Shown here piece after piece: positions 52,545 to 61,803 of a stretch of DNA of 64,000 nt. The number at the start of each line of letters is the position of its first letter. The stretch's first letter is position 1. The notes below the pieces were generated by a model. That model searched no databases. It was not told where the DNA came from and worked only from the letters and a program-made list of their open reading frames with translations. Origin of the DNA: Pelomonas sp046294815 (GTDB lineage: Bacteria > Pseudomonadota > Gammaproteobacteria > Burkholderiales > Burkholderiaceae_C); NCBI GenBank assembly GCA_046294815.1, contig JBKBOJ010000002.1:13336-77335 (forward strand), in the 5' to 3' direction. A program made the position numbers and the translations under genes.

Positions 52545-53474
52545 TCAGCCCTGGGCCCAGCCCAGCAAGCTGTCATGCCCACACAGGCGGTAGGCCAGCA
52601 CTTTGAGGCTGCGGTCTGGCGAGACGTCGTCGAACGCCGCCGGGTTGGCCACGCGTCCAATGAACTGCAACTCGGGCGCATGCGCCGCCACCACGTTGTG
52701 CAGAAAGGCCTCGCCCAGCTCCGGCGCGTTCAGGCACAGCAACGCATGGCCGCCGGGCGCCAGCAGCGCGGGCAGGCGGCGGGCCAGCCGGGCGTAATCC
52801 TTGGTCGCGACGAAGCTGCCCTTCTGAAAGCTGGGCGGATCGCAGATGACCAGGTCGTAGGGCCCGCCACGCGTCAGCTTGCCCCAGGAGTTGAAGATGT
52901 CGTGGGCCAGAAACTTGGCGCCGGCCTTCACGCCGTTGAGCTCATGGTTGCTGCGACCCGTGGCCAACGCGCCCGACGCCATGTCCACATTGACCACCTC
53001 GGCCGCGCCCGCCTGCAGCGCGACGACCGAAAACGCGCAGCTGTAGGCGAACAGGTTCAACACCTTGGCACCGGGCCTGATGTGCTCGCGCACCCAGCGC
53101 CGGCCTGCGGCCATGTCCAGGAACAGGCCGTGGTTCTGCCCGCGCAGCAGGTGGACGAGGTAGCGGGTGCCGGCCTCGGTGACGACATGCGGCTCGGGCA
53201 CGGCGCCGGCCATCAGCCTTGTGACAGCACCCTCGCCGCGGCATTGGTAGACCCAGTTCAGCACGCCCCGCGCGGCCAGCGCCGCGCCGACGACGGTCAG
53301 CGCGGCCTCGTCCAGCGGTTTGAACGAGGTCAGCAGCAACACCGGCGGGAAGGCATCCAGCGCCAGGTGCTCGCAGCCGGGGAACCGGCCGCCACGGCCG
53401 TGAAACAGGCGTTGGGCCTCGGCGGTGTCGTCCAGGGGGGCCAGCGTGGCAATGGCATCGAGCAGGGCTTGCAT
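52545..53474 (-). CDS. SAM-dependent RNA methyltransferase-like protein
   Basis: A 309-residue class I methyltransferase related to RlmI/RlmK. VLNLFAYSCAFSVVALQAGA is the SAM motif I, VVNVDMASGALATGRSNHELNG motif II in parts, and LVICDPPSFQKGSF the catalytic DPPSF motif. An N-terminal extension with TRYLVHLLRGQNHGLFLDM resembles the central domain of these enzymes, but a PUA domain is lacking. The target is probably rRNA (inference). It converges on the kinase gene with a 9-bp gap. Confidence 0.9.
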   Translation of the reverse strand: MQALLDAIATLAPLDDTAEAQRLFHGRGGRFPGCEHLALDAFPPVLLLTSFKPLDEAALTVVGAALAARGVLNWVYQCRGEGAVTRLMAGAVPEPHVVTEAGTRYLVHLLRGQNHGLFLDMAAGRRWVREHIRPGAKVLNLFAYSCAFSVVALQAGAAEVVNVDMASGALATGRSNHELNGVKAGAKFLAHDIFNSWGKLTRGGPYDLVICDPPSFQKGSFVATKDYARLARRLPALLAPGGHALLCLNAPELGEAFLHNVVAAHAPELQFIGRVANPAAFDDVSPDRSLKVLAYRLCGHDSLLGWAQG

Positions 53475-53506
53475 CGCGCCATTGTCCCGGGGCCCCGGGC
53501 GGCCGG

Positions 53507-54121
53507 TCAGCTGGCGTACTTGATGGAGCAGCCGTAGGGCCGGGTGCTGGCCTTCTGGACCTTCTTGCCCGCCGCCACGTCGGCCAGCGCCAGCTTCACA
53601 TAGGGCTCGGCCCTGGCGATGTCGTCCACCTTGGCGCTGGGGATGCTGTCGATGCCGCCTTTGTAAGCCAGCGTCCCGTCGCCCCGGATGACATACATGT
53701 GCGGCGTGGTCTGCGCGCCATAGAGCTTGCCCAACTCGCCCTTGGGGTCCAGCAGCGTGGCGGTGGGCGCGGCGCCGCGATCGGCGTTGAGCTTCTTCGC
53801 AGTGGCGCCGTCCACATGACCTTGCTGGCCGGGCGCCGAGGAGATGACCTGCAGCCAGACCACGCCCTGGGCGCTGGCCTCCTTCTGGTGGGCCTGCATG
53901 TTGCCGCTGACGTAATGCTTCTTGACGAAGGGGCAGTCGTGGTTGGTCCACTCCAGCACCACGGTCTTGCCCTTGAAGTCCGCGAGGCTGACGGTGTTGC
54001 CATCGGCCGTGATGGCGGTGAATGCCGGCGCGGGCGCATCCACGCTGGCGCTGGCCAGCGTCAGCAGGGGCGTGGCCAGGGCGGCGGCGATCAGCGAACG
54101 GCGAAGCAGGTTCAGCGTCAT
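53507..54121 (-). CDS. Exported redoxin (AhpC/TSA-like)
   Basis: A 204-residue periplasmic thioredoxin-fold protein. A signal peptide (LIAAALATPLLTLASA) is followed by FTAITADGNTVSLADFKGK, and the active-site strand VVLEWTNHDCPFVKKHYV, which has one Cys and no CxxC. TTPHMYVIRGDG carries the cis-Pro. A second Cys is near the C-terminus (RPYGCSIKY). It starts 2 bp after the DsbD-like gene stop, so the two are one unit and DsbD may keep it reduced. A peroxidase or thiol role is inferred. Confidence 0.9.
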   Translation of the reverse strand: MTLNLLRRSLIAAALATPLLTLASASVDAPAPAFTAITADGNTVSLADFKGKTVVLEWTNHDCPFVKKHYVSGNMQAHQKEASAQGVVWLQVISSAPGQQGHVDGATAKKLNADRGAAPTATLLDPKGELGKLYGAQTTPHMYVIRGDGTLAYKGGIDSIPSAKVDDIARAEPYVKLALADVAAGKKVQKASTRPYGCSIKYAS

Positions 54122-54123
54122 GT

Positions 54124-56229
54124 CTAACTCCTGGAGGCGGCGTTGGCGGAAGAGACGGCCTCGATGAGCAGGCCGGGCGTGAGGATCTGCGGCAGCACCT
54201 GGGCCTGGCTGGCGCCCGGCGCGTAGTAGAGGTAGAGCGGCACGCCCGAGCGGCCATGGGCCTTGAGCACGGCGGTGATGGCCGGGTCTTCGCGGGTCCA
54301 GTCGCCCTTCAGGTAGGCCACGCCGGCCTGCGCGAAGGCCTGCTGCACCTCGGGGCGTGACAGCGCCACCCGCTCGTTGACGAGACAGGAGATGCACCAG
54401 GACGCCGTCATGTTGACGAACACCGGCTTGTTCTGCGCCCGCAGCTCGGCCAGGCGCTCGGCGCTGTAGGGCTCGTAGGCCGCGCTGCGCGCGGTGGGCG
54501 CCGCCGCGCCCACCGGCTGGATGCGGGTCGACAGGCCCAACGCCAGCACGATGCCGGCCAGCGCCGCCGCCGTACCCAGCGCGCTGCGGCCGCTGGCATT
54601 GCGCCACCACAAGCCGAAGGCGATCAGCACCAGGCCGACCAGTGCCAGCGCCACGCCATCCGGCCCGGCCTGCTGGGCCAGCACCCACAGCAGCCACACC
54701 ACCGCCCCATACATCGGGAAGGCCAGCGCCTGCTTGAAGGTGTCCATCCAGACGCCGGGCCGCGGCAGCCAGCGCTGCGCGGCCGGCCAGAAGGCGAGGA
54801 TGAGGAAGGGCAGCGCCAACCCCAGGCCCAGCGCCAGGAAAACCGCCAGCATGACCACCGCCGGCTGCGCCAGCGCAAAGGCCAGCGCCGCGCCCATGAA
54901 AGGCGCCGTGCAGGGCGTGGCGACGACGGCCGCCAGCACGCCAGTGAAGAAGCTGCCCGCGAGCCCCTGGCGCGTGGCCAGGCTGGAACCGATGCCGGTG
55001 AAGCCGCCGCCGATGTCGAACAGGCCCGACAGGTTCAAGCCCACCAGGAACAGCAGATAGGCCACCACCCCCACGAACACCGGCGAATGGAACTGAAAGC
55101 CCCAGCCCACCTGCTGGCCGCCGGCGCGCAGCGCGATCAGCACGGCGGCCAGCACCGCGAAGCTGGCCAGCACGCCGGCCGTGTAGGCCAGGCCCTCGGC
55201 CTTGTGGTCCCCCTGCTTGACCAAGGCCAGCGCCTTGATGGAAAGCACCGGGAACACGCAGGGCATCAGGTTCAGGATCAGGCCGCCGACCAGCGCCAGC
55301 GCCAAAGCGGGCAGCAGGCTCAGGTCGCCCTCGGGCGCCCCCGCCGGCACGCCCGGCGTGGCGGCCGGCGCGGCCAGATCGGCCGGGCCCGGGCCCTTGC
55401 CCGCCCCCTCGGGCATGGCGGCCGAGACGGTCCAGGCCTGCTCGCCCGCCGCGGTGGTCAGCACGATGACGCCCGACAGCGGCTTGCCGGCGGCCAGTGG
55501 CTCGTCACCGGCGGGCAGGTCCAGCGTCCAGCCATCGGCGCCGGTCTTCAGCACCTGCGGCGCGCTGTGCGCCACCGCGCCCCAGGTATCGGCGAAGAAA
55601 TAGGCCTGGGTGACGCCCGTGGTGGGCCCGGCCATCTGCACGCCCTGCGGCGCCGCCTTGAGCTGCACGGCAAACGGCGCCGGCTGCGGCACGGCGCGCC
55701 GCCATTCGTCGATCTGCGCGGCGTCCGGGCCGGGCTGGGCCGCGGCGGCCACCGGCAGGTCCAGGCCCAGCGTCACCTGCTCGGGAATGCAGACATCCTT
55801 GCAGACCAGCCAGCGCACCTCGGCCACCGGCTTGAAGCGGCCGCCCACCGGCGCGTCGGCCGGCACGGTCAGGTCCATCAGCAGCGCCACGCGGCCCTCG
55901 TAGCCGTAGTTGATCAGCGGGCCGATGGGCTGCACGGCCGGCTTGGGCCACTGGATGGGGCCGGCCTCGGCGCCGCTCCAGTCCAGCGTGGTGGCCTGGC
56001 CGGAGTCGCCCGGGTTGCGCCAGTAGGTGTGCCAGTGGGGCTTGATGTCCTGCTCCAGCGCCACCGTGAAGCGCTGGCCCGGCACGACGGCGGCCTGACT
56101 GGACACCAGCCGGGCCTGCACATGCTCGGTGGCGGCGCTGGCGTTGGCGGCCACCGCGGGCAGCGGGGCGCAGAGCAGGGCTGGCAAGGCCAGCAGGGAC
56201 AGGAGCAGGGGGCGCAGGGCGGCAAGCAT
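54124..56229 (-). CDS. DsbD-family thiol:disulfide interchange protein
   Basis: A 701-residue electron conductor. The order is signal peptide, N-terminal periplasmic domain (about residues 30-290) and an eight-helix membrane domain with Cys in NLMPCVFPVLS and VATPCTAPFMG. A C-terminal thioredoxin domain has the active site ASWCISCLVNE. It would pass electrons from cytoplasmic thioredoxin to periplasmic thiol proteins. The large N-terminal domain is nearer ScsB-like variants than E. coli DsbD. The gene immediately precedes a single-Cys redoxin, its likely client. Confidence 0.94.
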   Translation of the reverse strand: MLAALRPLLLSLLALPALLCAPLPAVAANASAATEHVQARLVSSQAAVVPGQRFTVALEQDIKPHWHTYWRNPGDSGQATTLDWSGAEAGPIQWPKPAVQPIGPLINYGYEGRVALLMDLTVPADAPVGGRFKPVAEVRWLVCKDVCIPEQVTLGLDLPVAAAAQPGPDAAQIDEWRRAVPQPAPFAVQLKAAPQGVQMAGPTTGVTQAYFFADTWGAVAHSAPQVLKTGADGWTLDLPAGDEPLAAGKPLSGVIVLTTAAGEQAWTVSAAMPEGAGKGPGPADLAAPAATPGVPAGAPEGDLSLLPALALALVGGLILNLMPCVFPVLSIKALALVKQGDHKAEGLAYTAGVLASFAVLAAVLIALRAGGQQVGWGFQFHSPVFVGVVAYLLFLVGLNLSGLFDIGGGFTGIGSSLATRQGLAGSFFTGVLAAVVATPCTAPFMGAALAFALAQPAVVMLAVFLALGLGLALPFLILAFWPAAQRWLPRPGVWMDTFKQALAFPMYGAVVWLLWVLAQQAGPDGVALALVGLVLIAFGLWWRNASGRSALGTAAALAGIVLALGLSTRIQPVGAAAPTARSAAYEPYSAERLAELRAQNKPVFVNMTASWCISCLVNERVALSRPEVQQAFAQAGVAYLKGDWTREDPAITAVLKAHGRSGVPLYLYYAPGASQAQVLPQILTPGLLIEAVSSANAASRS

Positions 56230-56238
56230 CCCGGCATG

Positions 56239-56790
56239 CTAGGTCAAACCCATTTCCCGTCTGTAAAGCTCGGCTTGAACGAAGGCGTCGAAGGCCGTCC
56301 ACAGCGGCTGCCAGCGCTGCGGCTCACCCTCCAGCAGCGCCAGCGCATGCAGGCCAGCCTCCAGCGTGGACAACTGCCCCGGCCGATGCGCGCGGCGGAT
56401 CGCATAGCGCCCGGGCAGCGCCGGCAGGGCCAGGCGCGGCAGCTCGGTCAGCCAGGGGTTGGCCGCCAGCAGGCGGCGGCTCTGACGCCAGCTGCCGTCC
56501 AGCAGGATGAGGCGCTGGACCGGCGCCGGCAGCGGCACGGGCGACATGCCCGGGTAGAGCAGCGCCGCGCCCGGACCGGCCAGCGCCGCGTCAAACAGCT
56601 CGCCGCGCAGGCGGCGCGCGCGGGCCAGGCCCAGCGTCAGCAGCGCGCTGGTGTTCTTGGCGTGGCCGGCCTCGGCCGGGTGCTGCAGGATCAGCAGCTC
56701 GGTGCGATGCGTCAGCGCCGGCGCCGGCAGCGTGGCGCACAAACAGGTGGCCACCGGCCGCTCGCAGCGTGCGCACAACGGCCGCGGCAT
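56239..56790 (-). CDS. tRNA-uridine aminocarboxypropyltransferase-like (DTW domain)
   Basis: A 183-residue DTW-domain protein. A zinc site is formed by CARCERPVATCLC at the N-terminus. The hallmark strand LILLDGSWRQSRRLL contains the DxxW variant of the DTW motif, and YAIRRAHRPGQLSTLEA is typical. Bacterial members (TapT/YfiP) make acp3U at position 47 of tRNA from S-adenosylmethionine. Start ATG at 56790. It lies between a membrane protein and dsbD on -, with gaps of 9-13 bp. Confidence 0.93.
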   Translation of the reverse strand: MPRPLCARCERPVATCLCATLPAPALTHRTELLILQHPAEAGHAKNTSALLTLGLARARRLRGELFDAALAGPGAALLYPGMSPVPLPAPVQRLILLDGSWRQSRRLLAANPWLTELPRLALPALPGRYAIRRAHRPGQLSTLEAGLHALALLEGEPQRWQPLWTAFDAFVQAELYRREMGLT

Positions 56791-56803
56791 GCGGGGCGGG
56801 GCC

Positions 56804-57379
56804 TCAGTGCGGCGGCGCGACCGTGTGCGGCGCCAGCGGCTGGCTGCTGTCGCCGCCGTCGGACAGCTGCACGGCCTCGGCGTCCTTGGCCCGGCGACGC
56901 GACCGGGTCGTGGGCAGGGCCAGCTGCCGCTTCTTGGCCAGTCGGCCGGCCACCCAGGCGCCGCCGAGCACGCCGAAGATGTTGAGCGCGCCGAACAGCG
57001 GCGCGGCGCTGGACGACAGCAGCAAGGTCTGCATGGGCGCCGAATACGCGCGCGGCTTGAGCGCAAAGCTGAACGCCCCGAACACCAGCCAGCCCGCCCA
57101 GGCCAGGCCGATGCCAGCCATGAACCAGCCCACATAGGGCCGGTGGCGGCGCCGCGCCGGGCGCAGCGTCAGGTAGCCCCAGATGGCCGCCACGACGAAC
57201 AGCAACAGCGCGATGGCGATGGCCTCGCCCAGCATGACCTCCAGGCTGTTGCGCCCGCCCAGCCGGGTGTAGATGTGGCGGGGCAGGCCGGTATTGGCAT
57301 ATTGCATCGCCGCGCCGGTGCAAAACGAGAACAGCAGGGCGCCGGAAGCGAAGGCGATGGAGCGGCGGGCAGCTTTCAT
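56804..57379 (-). CDS. Membrane protein of unknown function
   Basis: A 191-residue protein with an N-terminal signal-like segment and about four membrane helices (near residues 8-25, 50-71, 84-104 and 118-145). The cytoplasmic C-terminal tail carries KKRQLALPTTRSRRRAKD. No known family could be named. The frame offers two start codons 9 bp apart (57388 and 57379). It is probably co-transcribed with the DTW gene 13 bp downstream. Confidence 0.7.
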   Translation of the reverse strand: MKAARRSIAFASGALLFSFCTGAAMQYANTGLPRHIYTRLGGRNSLEVMLGEAIAIALLLFVVAAIWGYLTLRPARRRHRPYVGWFMAGIGLAWAGWLVFGAFSFALKPRAYSAPMQTLLLSSSAAPLFGALNIFGVLGGAWVAGRLAKKRQLALPTTRSRRRAKDAEAVQLSDGGDSSQPLAPHTVAPPH

Positions 57380-57435
57380 GACGCGCATTCTGGCGCAGCG
57401 GCGCGCCGCAGCCGCCCCCGGGGGGGCGGAGGATG

Positions 57436-57621
57436 TCAGCGCTTGCGGTCCAGCCGCATCGCGCGGGCCAGGCCGCGGCGCTCGCCGCTGTAGAAGCCGG
57501 TGTCGAAGGCCTCGTGCTTGCGGCCCTTCTCGACGGATTCCTCGGCGCTCCAAGCGGCGCCCATCTCGGGCACCGGCAAGCGGCGGGGCTGCGGTTCTTG
57601 GCGGGTCAGGATCTTCATCAT
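57436..57621 (-). CDS. Small protein of unknown function
   Basis: An open frame giving 61 residues from a tandem MM start. Composition is charged and protein-like: TRQEPQPRRLPVPEMGAAW is followed by an AEESVEKGRKHEAFDTGFY stretch and a basic end. It is not a shadow of a gene on the other strand, since the leucyl aminopeptidase starts at 57775. No known motif is seen, and a C-rich block separates it from the next gene. It may be real; evidence is composition and position only. Confidence 0.5.
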   Translation of the reverse strand: MMKILTRQEPQPRRLPVPEMGAAWSAEESVEKGRKHEAFDTGFYSGERRGLARAMRLDRKR

Positions 57622-57774
57622 GGGCAATGGGGCCTGTTGCCAGGCCGTCTCGCGGCGGATGCGGCGCGATTGGGAGGCACAACGCGGTCCCGGCAAAGGC
57701 CGTTGACAGACCTCACACACTTATTTGCAGTCCTTTCGTGCCGACAATCGCCGCCTCACCACCGTGAACCCACC

Positions 57775-59154
57775 ATGACCGTCAAGCTCAAAAAGTCTCC
57801 ACCGGCCAAGGCCATCGCCATCACCGTCGTCGACCGACCCGCCTTCCAGGCCCTGGCGCCCACGCTGCCGGACGCCACGCGGCACTGGCTGGCGACCGTG
57901 GGCTTCGTCGGCGCCGCCGACAGCCATGCCCTGGTGCCGGGCCCCGACGGCCGGCTGGGCCGGGTGTTTGCCGGTGTCGCGCACGCGGCCCACCCGTTCG
58001 CGCTGGCCGCGCTGCCGCTGGCGCTGCCCGAGGCAGACTATCGGCTGGACGACGCCGGCCTGGCGCTGCAGCCCGAGGCCGCGGCGCTGTCCTGGGAGCT
58101 GGGCGGCTACCGCTTCGACCTCTACAAGCCGGCCAAGCGCGCGCCCGCCACGCTATGGCTCAAGTCCGGCGCGGACGCCGAGCGCGGCCTGGCGCTGGCC
58201 GCCGCCATCGCCGCCACGCGCGATCTGGTCAACACGCCGGCCGAGCACATGGGCCCGGCCGAGCTCGCCGCCGCGGCCAAGGCGCTGGCCAAGCAGTACG
58301 ACGCCAGCTACGACGAAATCGTCGGCGATGCACTGCTGAAGAAGAACTTCCCCAGCATCCACGCCGTCGGCCGCGCGAGCACGCGCGCACCGCGGCTGAT
58401 CGAGCTGAACTGGGGCGACCCCAAACACCCCCGGCTGGCGCTGGTGGGCAAGGGCGTGTGCTTCGACAGCGGCGGCCTGAACATCAAACCCGGCGACAGC
58501 ATGCGGCAGATGAAGAAGGACATGGGCGGCGCCGCCAACGCGCTGGGCCTGGCCACGCTGATCATGGCCTTCAAGCTGCCGGTGCGGCTGCAGTTGCTGA
58601 TCCCGGCGGTGGACAACGCCATTGCCGGCAACGCCTACCGGCCCGGCGACATCATCAAGACACGCAAGGGCCTGCACGTCGAGATCGGCAACACCGACGC
58701 CGAGGGCCGGGTCATCCTGTGCGACGCGCTGGCCTACGCCGCGGAATCCAACCCCGACCTGGTCATCGACCTGGCCACGCTGACCGGTGCGGCCCGCGTC
58801 GCTTTAGGCGCTCAGCTGCCAGCGCTGTTCGCCAAGCACATGGACACGGCGCGCGACCTGGTGGATCTGGGCCTGAAGCTGGACGACCCGCTGTGGCACA
58901 TGCCGCTGTGGGCGCCCTATCACGCGGGCATCGAGAGCAGCCTGGGCGACATCGTCAACACAGGCAAGAGCGCGCTGGCCGGCGCCATCAGCGCGGCGCT
59001 GTTCCTGGAAGATTTCCTGCCGCGCGACCAGGACTGGCTGCACATCGACCTGTTCGCCTGGAACGACACGCCCCGCCCCGGCCGCCCGGTGGGCGGCGAG
59101 GCGCAGACCCTGCGCACGCTGCTGACCTACCTGGAGCAGCGTTACTCGGCCTGA
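57775..59154 (+). CDS. Leucyl aminopeptidase family protein (M17)
   Basis: A 459-residue M17 metallopeptidase that removes N-terminal residues from peptides, using two metal ions, as a hexamer. The catalytic domain carries VGKGVCFDSGGLNIKPGDSM with a metal-binding Lys and Asp, and the signature NTDAEGRVILCDAL. The N-terminal domain is divergent, as in the shorter family members. Start ATG at 57775. A TTGACA lies at 57703-57708, 72 bp before the start, but no matched -10 box is seen. It overlaps convergent proQ by 13 bp. Confidence 0.94.
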   Translation: MTVKLKKSPPAKAIAITVVDRPAFQALAPTLPDATRHWLATVGFVGAADSHALVPGPDGRLGRVFAGVAHAAHPFALAALPLALPEADYRLDDAGLALQPEAAALSWELGGYRFDLYKPAKRAPATLWLKSGADAERGLALAAAIAATRDLVNTPAEHMGPAELAAAAKALAKQYDASYDEIVGDALLKKNFPSIHAVGRASTRAPRLIELNWGDPKHPRLALVGKGVCFDSGGLNIKPGDSMRQMKKDMGGAANALGLATLIMAFKLPVRLQLLIPAVDNAIAGNAYRPGDIIKTRKGLHVEIGNTDAEGRVILCDALAYAAESNPDLVIDLATLTGAARVALGAQLPALFAKHMDTARDLVDLGLKLDDPLWHMPLWAPYHAGIESSLGDIVNTGKSALAGAISAALFLEDFLPRDQDWLHIDLFAWNDTPRPGRPVGGEAQTLRTLLTYLEQRYSA

Positions 59155-60017
59155 TCCTTGTCAGCCGGCGTCACCTTGGCAGGCGGCTCGGCCTGGGCGG
59201 CGCGAGCCGCCTGCAGGGCCTGGGCCATCTGAGAAGGCACGGGCTGCTCGACCTGCTGCGCGGCGGGCTTGCGAACCGGCTGAGGCGGCCGGCCTTCACT
59301 GCGGGCCGGACGAGCAGCCTGTGGCGGGCGGTTGCCACGCGACGGGTCGCGCCGGCCTTCCGGGCGAGCATCCGAGCGACGCGGGCCGCGGCCCTCGGAA
59401 CGGCGGTCGTCGCGGCGGCCACCGTCACGGGCCTGGCGCGGCGGCGCGGGGGGCGCCTCGGCGCGTTCCTTGCGCGCAAGTTCCAGCAGGCCGGGCAGCT
59501 CCTCGGGCGTCACGCCCTTGAGCACGCAGAAGTTGGCCGCGGTCAGCTTGGTGTGCTCGAAATCCCACAGCAGCTGCGCACGGTTGCGGCGCTGCTGGGC
59601 CTCGAGCCGATGGCGCTGCTGCTCGGCCTGCTCGCGCTCCTGGCGGGCCGCCTTGCGGCGACTCAGCTCTTCCTTGGCTGCGTTCAGGTGCTCCTCGCTG
59701 ATCTCGCCGGCCGGCTGGCCATCGAGGTCGAAGCGGGTCTTGGACTGGGTCAACGCAATCAGGTAGCCGGTGCTGCCGGTGTGGCGGCGCAGAAAGCTGC
59801 TGAGCTGGGCCTTGCTGAACCGGCCGGGCGCGCGCTCCTGGATGTCGGCCTGGATGCGCAGCTTGACGGGCTTGGGCTTGCCGGTGAACAGCGCCGGAAA
59901 CAAAGCCTTCAGCTCGGCTGCCACGTCACGCGCACTATCGCCCTCGGGCGCGGGCGCCGCAGCGGTGACCGGGGTGTCGGCCGCCGGGGCGGCGGACTCG
60001 GGAAGATCGGAATTCAT
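59142..60017 (-). CDS. proQ: ProQ/FinO-family RNA chaperone
   Basis: A 291-residue RNA-binding protein. After an acidic N-terminus, residues about 35-145 form the FinO domain (LKALFPALFTGKPKPVKL, then ADIQERAPGRFSKAQLSSFLRRHTGS in parts, then YLIALTQSKTRFDLDGQPAGEI). A coiled-coil linker rich in Arg/Gln and Glu follows, and the C-terminus is Arg/Gly/Pro-rich, probably disordered and RNA-binding. Such proteins bind structured small RNAs and 3' ends. The C-terminal half is much longer than in minimal ProQ. Confidence 0.93.
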   Translation of the reverse strand: MNSDLPESAAPAADTPVTAAAPAPEGDSARDVAAELKALFPALFTGKPKPVKLRIQADIQERAPGRFSKAQLSSFLRRHTGSTGYLIALTQSKTRFDLDGQPAGEISEEHLNAAKEELSRRKAARQEREQAEQQRHRLEAQQRRNRAQLLWDFEHTKLTAANFCVLKGVTPEELPGLLELARKERAEAPPAPPRQARDGGRRDDRRSEGRGPRRSDARPEGRRDPSRGNRPPQAARPARSEGRPPQPVRKPAAQQVEQPVPSQMAQALQAARAAQAEPPAKVTPADKDQAE

Positions 60018-60078
60018 GGACGAGGCCTGGTAACAGGGACGCGGATTGTCGTTCAGACCGCGCGCCGGGCGCCGCCAC

Positions 60079-60759
60079 TCATCCGCCCAGGCCGCCAAAC
60101 ACCTTCTTCAGGATGGCGCTACCGGTGCCGGCGGGATCACGGCGGATCTTCTTTTCCTCCTCGCCGATGATGCGGTAGAGCCCGTCCAGCGCCTTGCCCG
60201 TGACGTACTGCTGGAGGTTGGCGTCGTCGCCGCGCAGCAGGCCCAGGCCCGATGCCTGACGGGCGACGGCGTTGTACTTGTCCGCCAGCGCCACCTTCTC
60301 GGTAGCCCGCGTGACGATGGGCAGGAACTGGGCCTGCAGCGGCTTGCGGGTCTTGTCGGCAAAGAAGCTCGTCACCGAATCGTCGCCGCCGCGCAGGATC
60401 TTCAGCCCATCTTCGACGCTCATGTCCTTGACGGCCTTGACCAGCAGCGGCTTGGCGGCCGGCACGGCGGTCTCGGCAGCGCGGTTCATCGCCGTGACCA
60501 GCTCGTCCAGCCGCGCGCCCTGGCCGGTGGCGCGCAGCAGCCGGGCCGCCTCCTTGAGCGCGCCGGGCAGCTCGATCCTGACCAGTGGGTTGCCCAGAAA
60601 GCCGTCCGGGCGGCCCAGCAGCGCCACTGCGGCGCTCGCGCCGCGCTCCAGCGCAGTGCGAATGCCGGCGTTGGCGTCACCCTCGCTGAGACTGAATGCC
60701 CGGGCCGCGCCGGGCATCAGCAGCATGGGGGACCAGGCGATCAGCAGGCGGCGTTGCAT
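60079..60759 (-). CDS. DUF4197-domain exported protein
   Basis: A 226-residue protein from ATG 60759, with GGAGA about 8 bp before it. A signal peptide (LLIAWSPMLLMPGAARAF) leads into the DUF4197 pattern: GDANAGIRTALERGASAAV, FLGNPLVRIELPG, then VEDGLKILRGGDDSVTSFF and YVTGKALDGLYRIIGEEEKKIR. The function is unknown. The gene is 61 bp upstream of proQ on the same strand and 51 bp after the diguanylate cyclase. Confidence 0.9.
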   Translation of the reverse strand: MQRRLLIAWSPMLLMPGAARAFSLSEGDANAGIRTALERGASAAVALLGRPDGFLGNPLVRIELPGALKEAARLLRATGQGARLDELVTAMNRAAETAVPAAKPLLVKAVKDMSVEDGLKILRGGDDSVTSFFADKTRKPLQAQFLPIVTRATEKVALADKYNAVARQASGLGLLRGDDANLQQYVTGKALDGLYRIIGEEEKKIRRDPAGTGSAILKKVFGGLGG

Positions 60760-60810
60760 GGCGACTCTCCTTGAAGACGGCCCCCATCTTCCCACCCGCG
60801 CGCCGGCCGC

Positions 60811-61803
60811 TCAGGCAACGGCATGCTGGAGGCCGCGCTTGTGCTGGTACATGCGCTGGTCGGCCAGGTCGATGAGCTGGCTGAAGTCGCTGCCGTCTTC
60901 GGGAAATCTGGCCGCGCCCATGCTGGCACCGAAGCGCAGCGTGCGGCCTTCGAACAGGAAGCTGCCGTTGATCTGCTGGCCCAGGCGCTTCATCGTCGCC
61001 TCCAGGCCGCCATCGGCGGCCAGCGGCCGCAGCAGCACGCCAAACTCGTCGCCGCCCAGCCGCGCCGCCGTGTCGGACTGGCGCAAGCCGGCGCTGAGCC
61101 GCCGCGCGAACTCCAGCAGCGCCGCATCGCCCGCGCGGTGCCCAAAGTGGTCGTTGATGGGCTTGAGGCCGTTCATGTCCAGCATCATCACCGCCAGCGG
61201 CTGGCGGTCGCGCACCGCCTGCGCCAGCGAGGCGCGCAGGCGGTCCAGGAACAGCGCCCGGTTGGGCAGGTTGGTGAGCCCGTCGTGCGTGGCCTGATGG
61301 AACAGCGCGTTGGACGCATAGCGCTTCGCGAAGTACATGGCCGCCGCCGCCAGGCCGGACAGCAGCTCCAGCACGGTCAGGTCGCCCGCGCGAAACTGCC
61401 CCGGCTGGCACGACATGGCCTTGAGCACGCCGACGTTCTCGCCCTGATGGCGCAGCGGCACGACCAGGATGGCGTGAATGCCGAGCTTCTGGCAGGCCGT
61501 ACGGTCGGCGCGGGAATCGGTCTGCGCATCGTCGCAGCTCAGCGCCCGGCCCTGCGCCAGGCACAGGCCCGAGAGGCTGTTGTCACGCCGCAGCCGCAGT
61601 CCCAGACAGTCCTGCGCCAGGCCAGCGGTGGCGCGGCAGACCAAGGCGTCGCCCTCGACCAGCTCCACGGCAGCGCCGTCGGCACCCACCAGGCCCAGGG
61701 TGCGCTGCACGATCACTTGCATCAAGCCGCCCAGATCCAACCCCAGCCTCGCGACCTCGGTCTGGGCGGCGATCAACTCCAGCAGCTTCTCGTCGGTCGG
61801 CAC
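60811..61803 (-). CDS. GAF-GGDEF diguanylate cyclase
   Basis: A 330-residue soluble protein starting at GTG 61803, with GGAG 6 bases before it. Residues about 15-160 form a GAF sensor domain (VQRTLGLVGADGAAVELVEGD in parts). The GGDEF domain follows with DGLTNLPNRALF, the catalytic GGDEF in ARLGGDEFGVLL, and the inhibitory RxxD (RQSD) five residues before it. It should make cyclic di-GMP and be product-inhibited. The GAF ligand is unknown. Confidence 0.93.
   Translation of the reverse strand: MPTDEKLLELIAAQTEVARLGLDLGGLMQVIVQRTLGLVGADGAAVELVEGDALVCRATAGLAQDCLGLRLRRDNSLSGLCLAQGRALSCDDAQTDSRADRTACQKLGIHAILVVPLRHQGENVGVLKAMSCQPGQFRAGDLTVLELLSGLAAAAMYFAKRYASNALFHQATHDGLTNLPNRALFLDRLRASLAQAVRDRQPLAVMMLDMNGLKPINDHFGHRAGDAALLEFARRLSAGLRQSDTAARLGGDEFGVLLRPLAADGGLEATMKRLGQQINGSFLFEGRTLRFGASMGAARFPEDGSDFSQLIDLADQRMYQHKRGLQHAVA

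Noticed and set aside
57703..57708. TTGACA as the leucyl aminopeptidase promoter
   Set aside because: No acceptable -10 hexamer is present at 15-19 bp, so I do not list it as a promoter.
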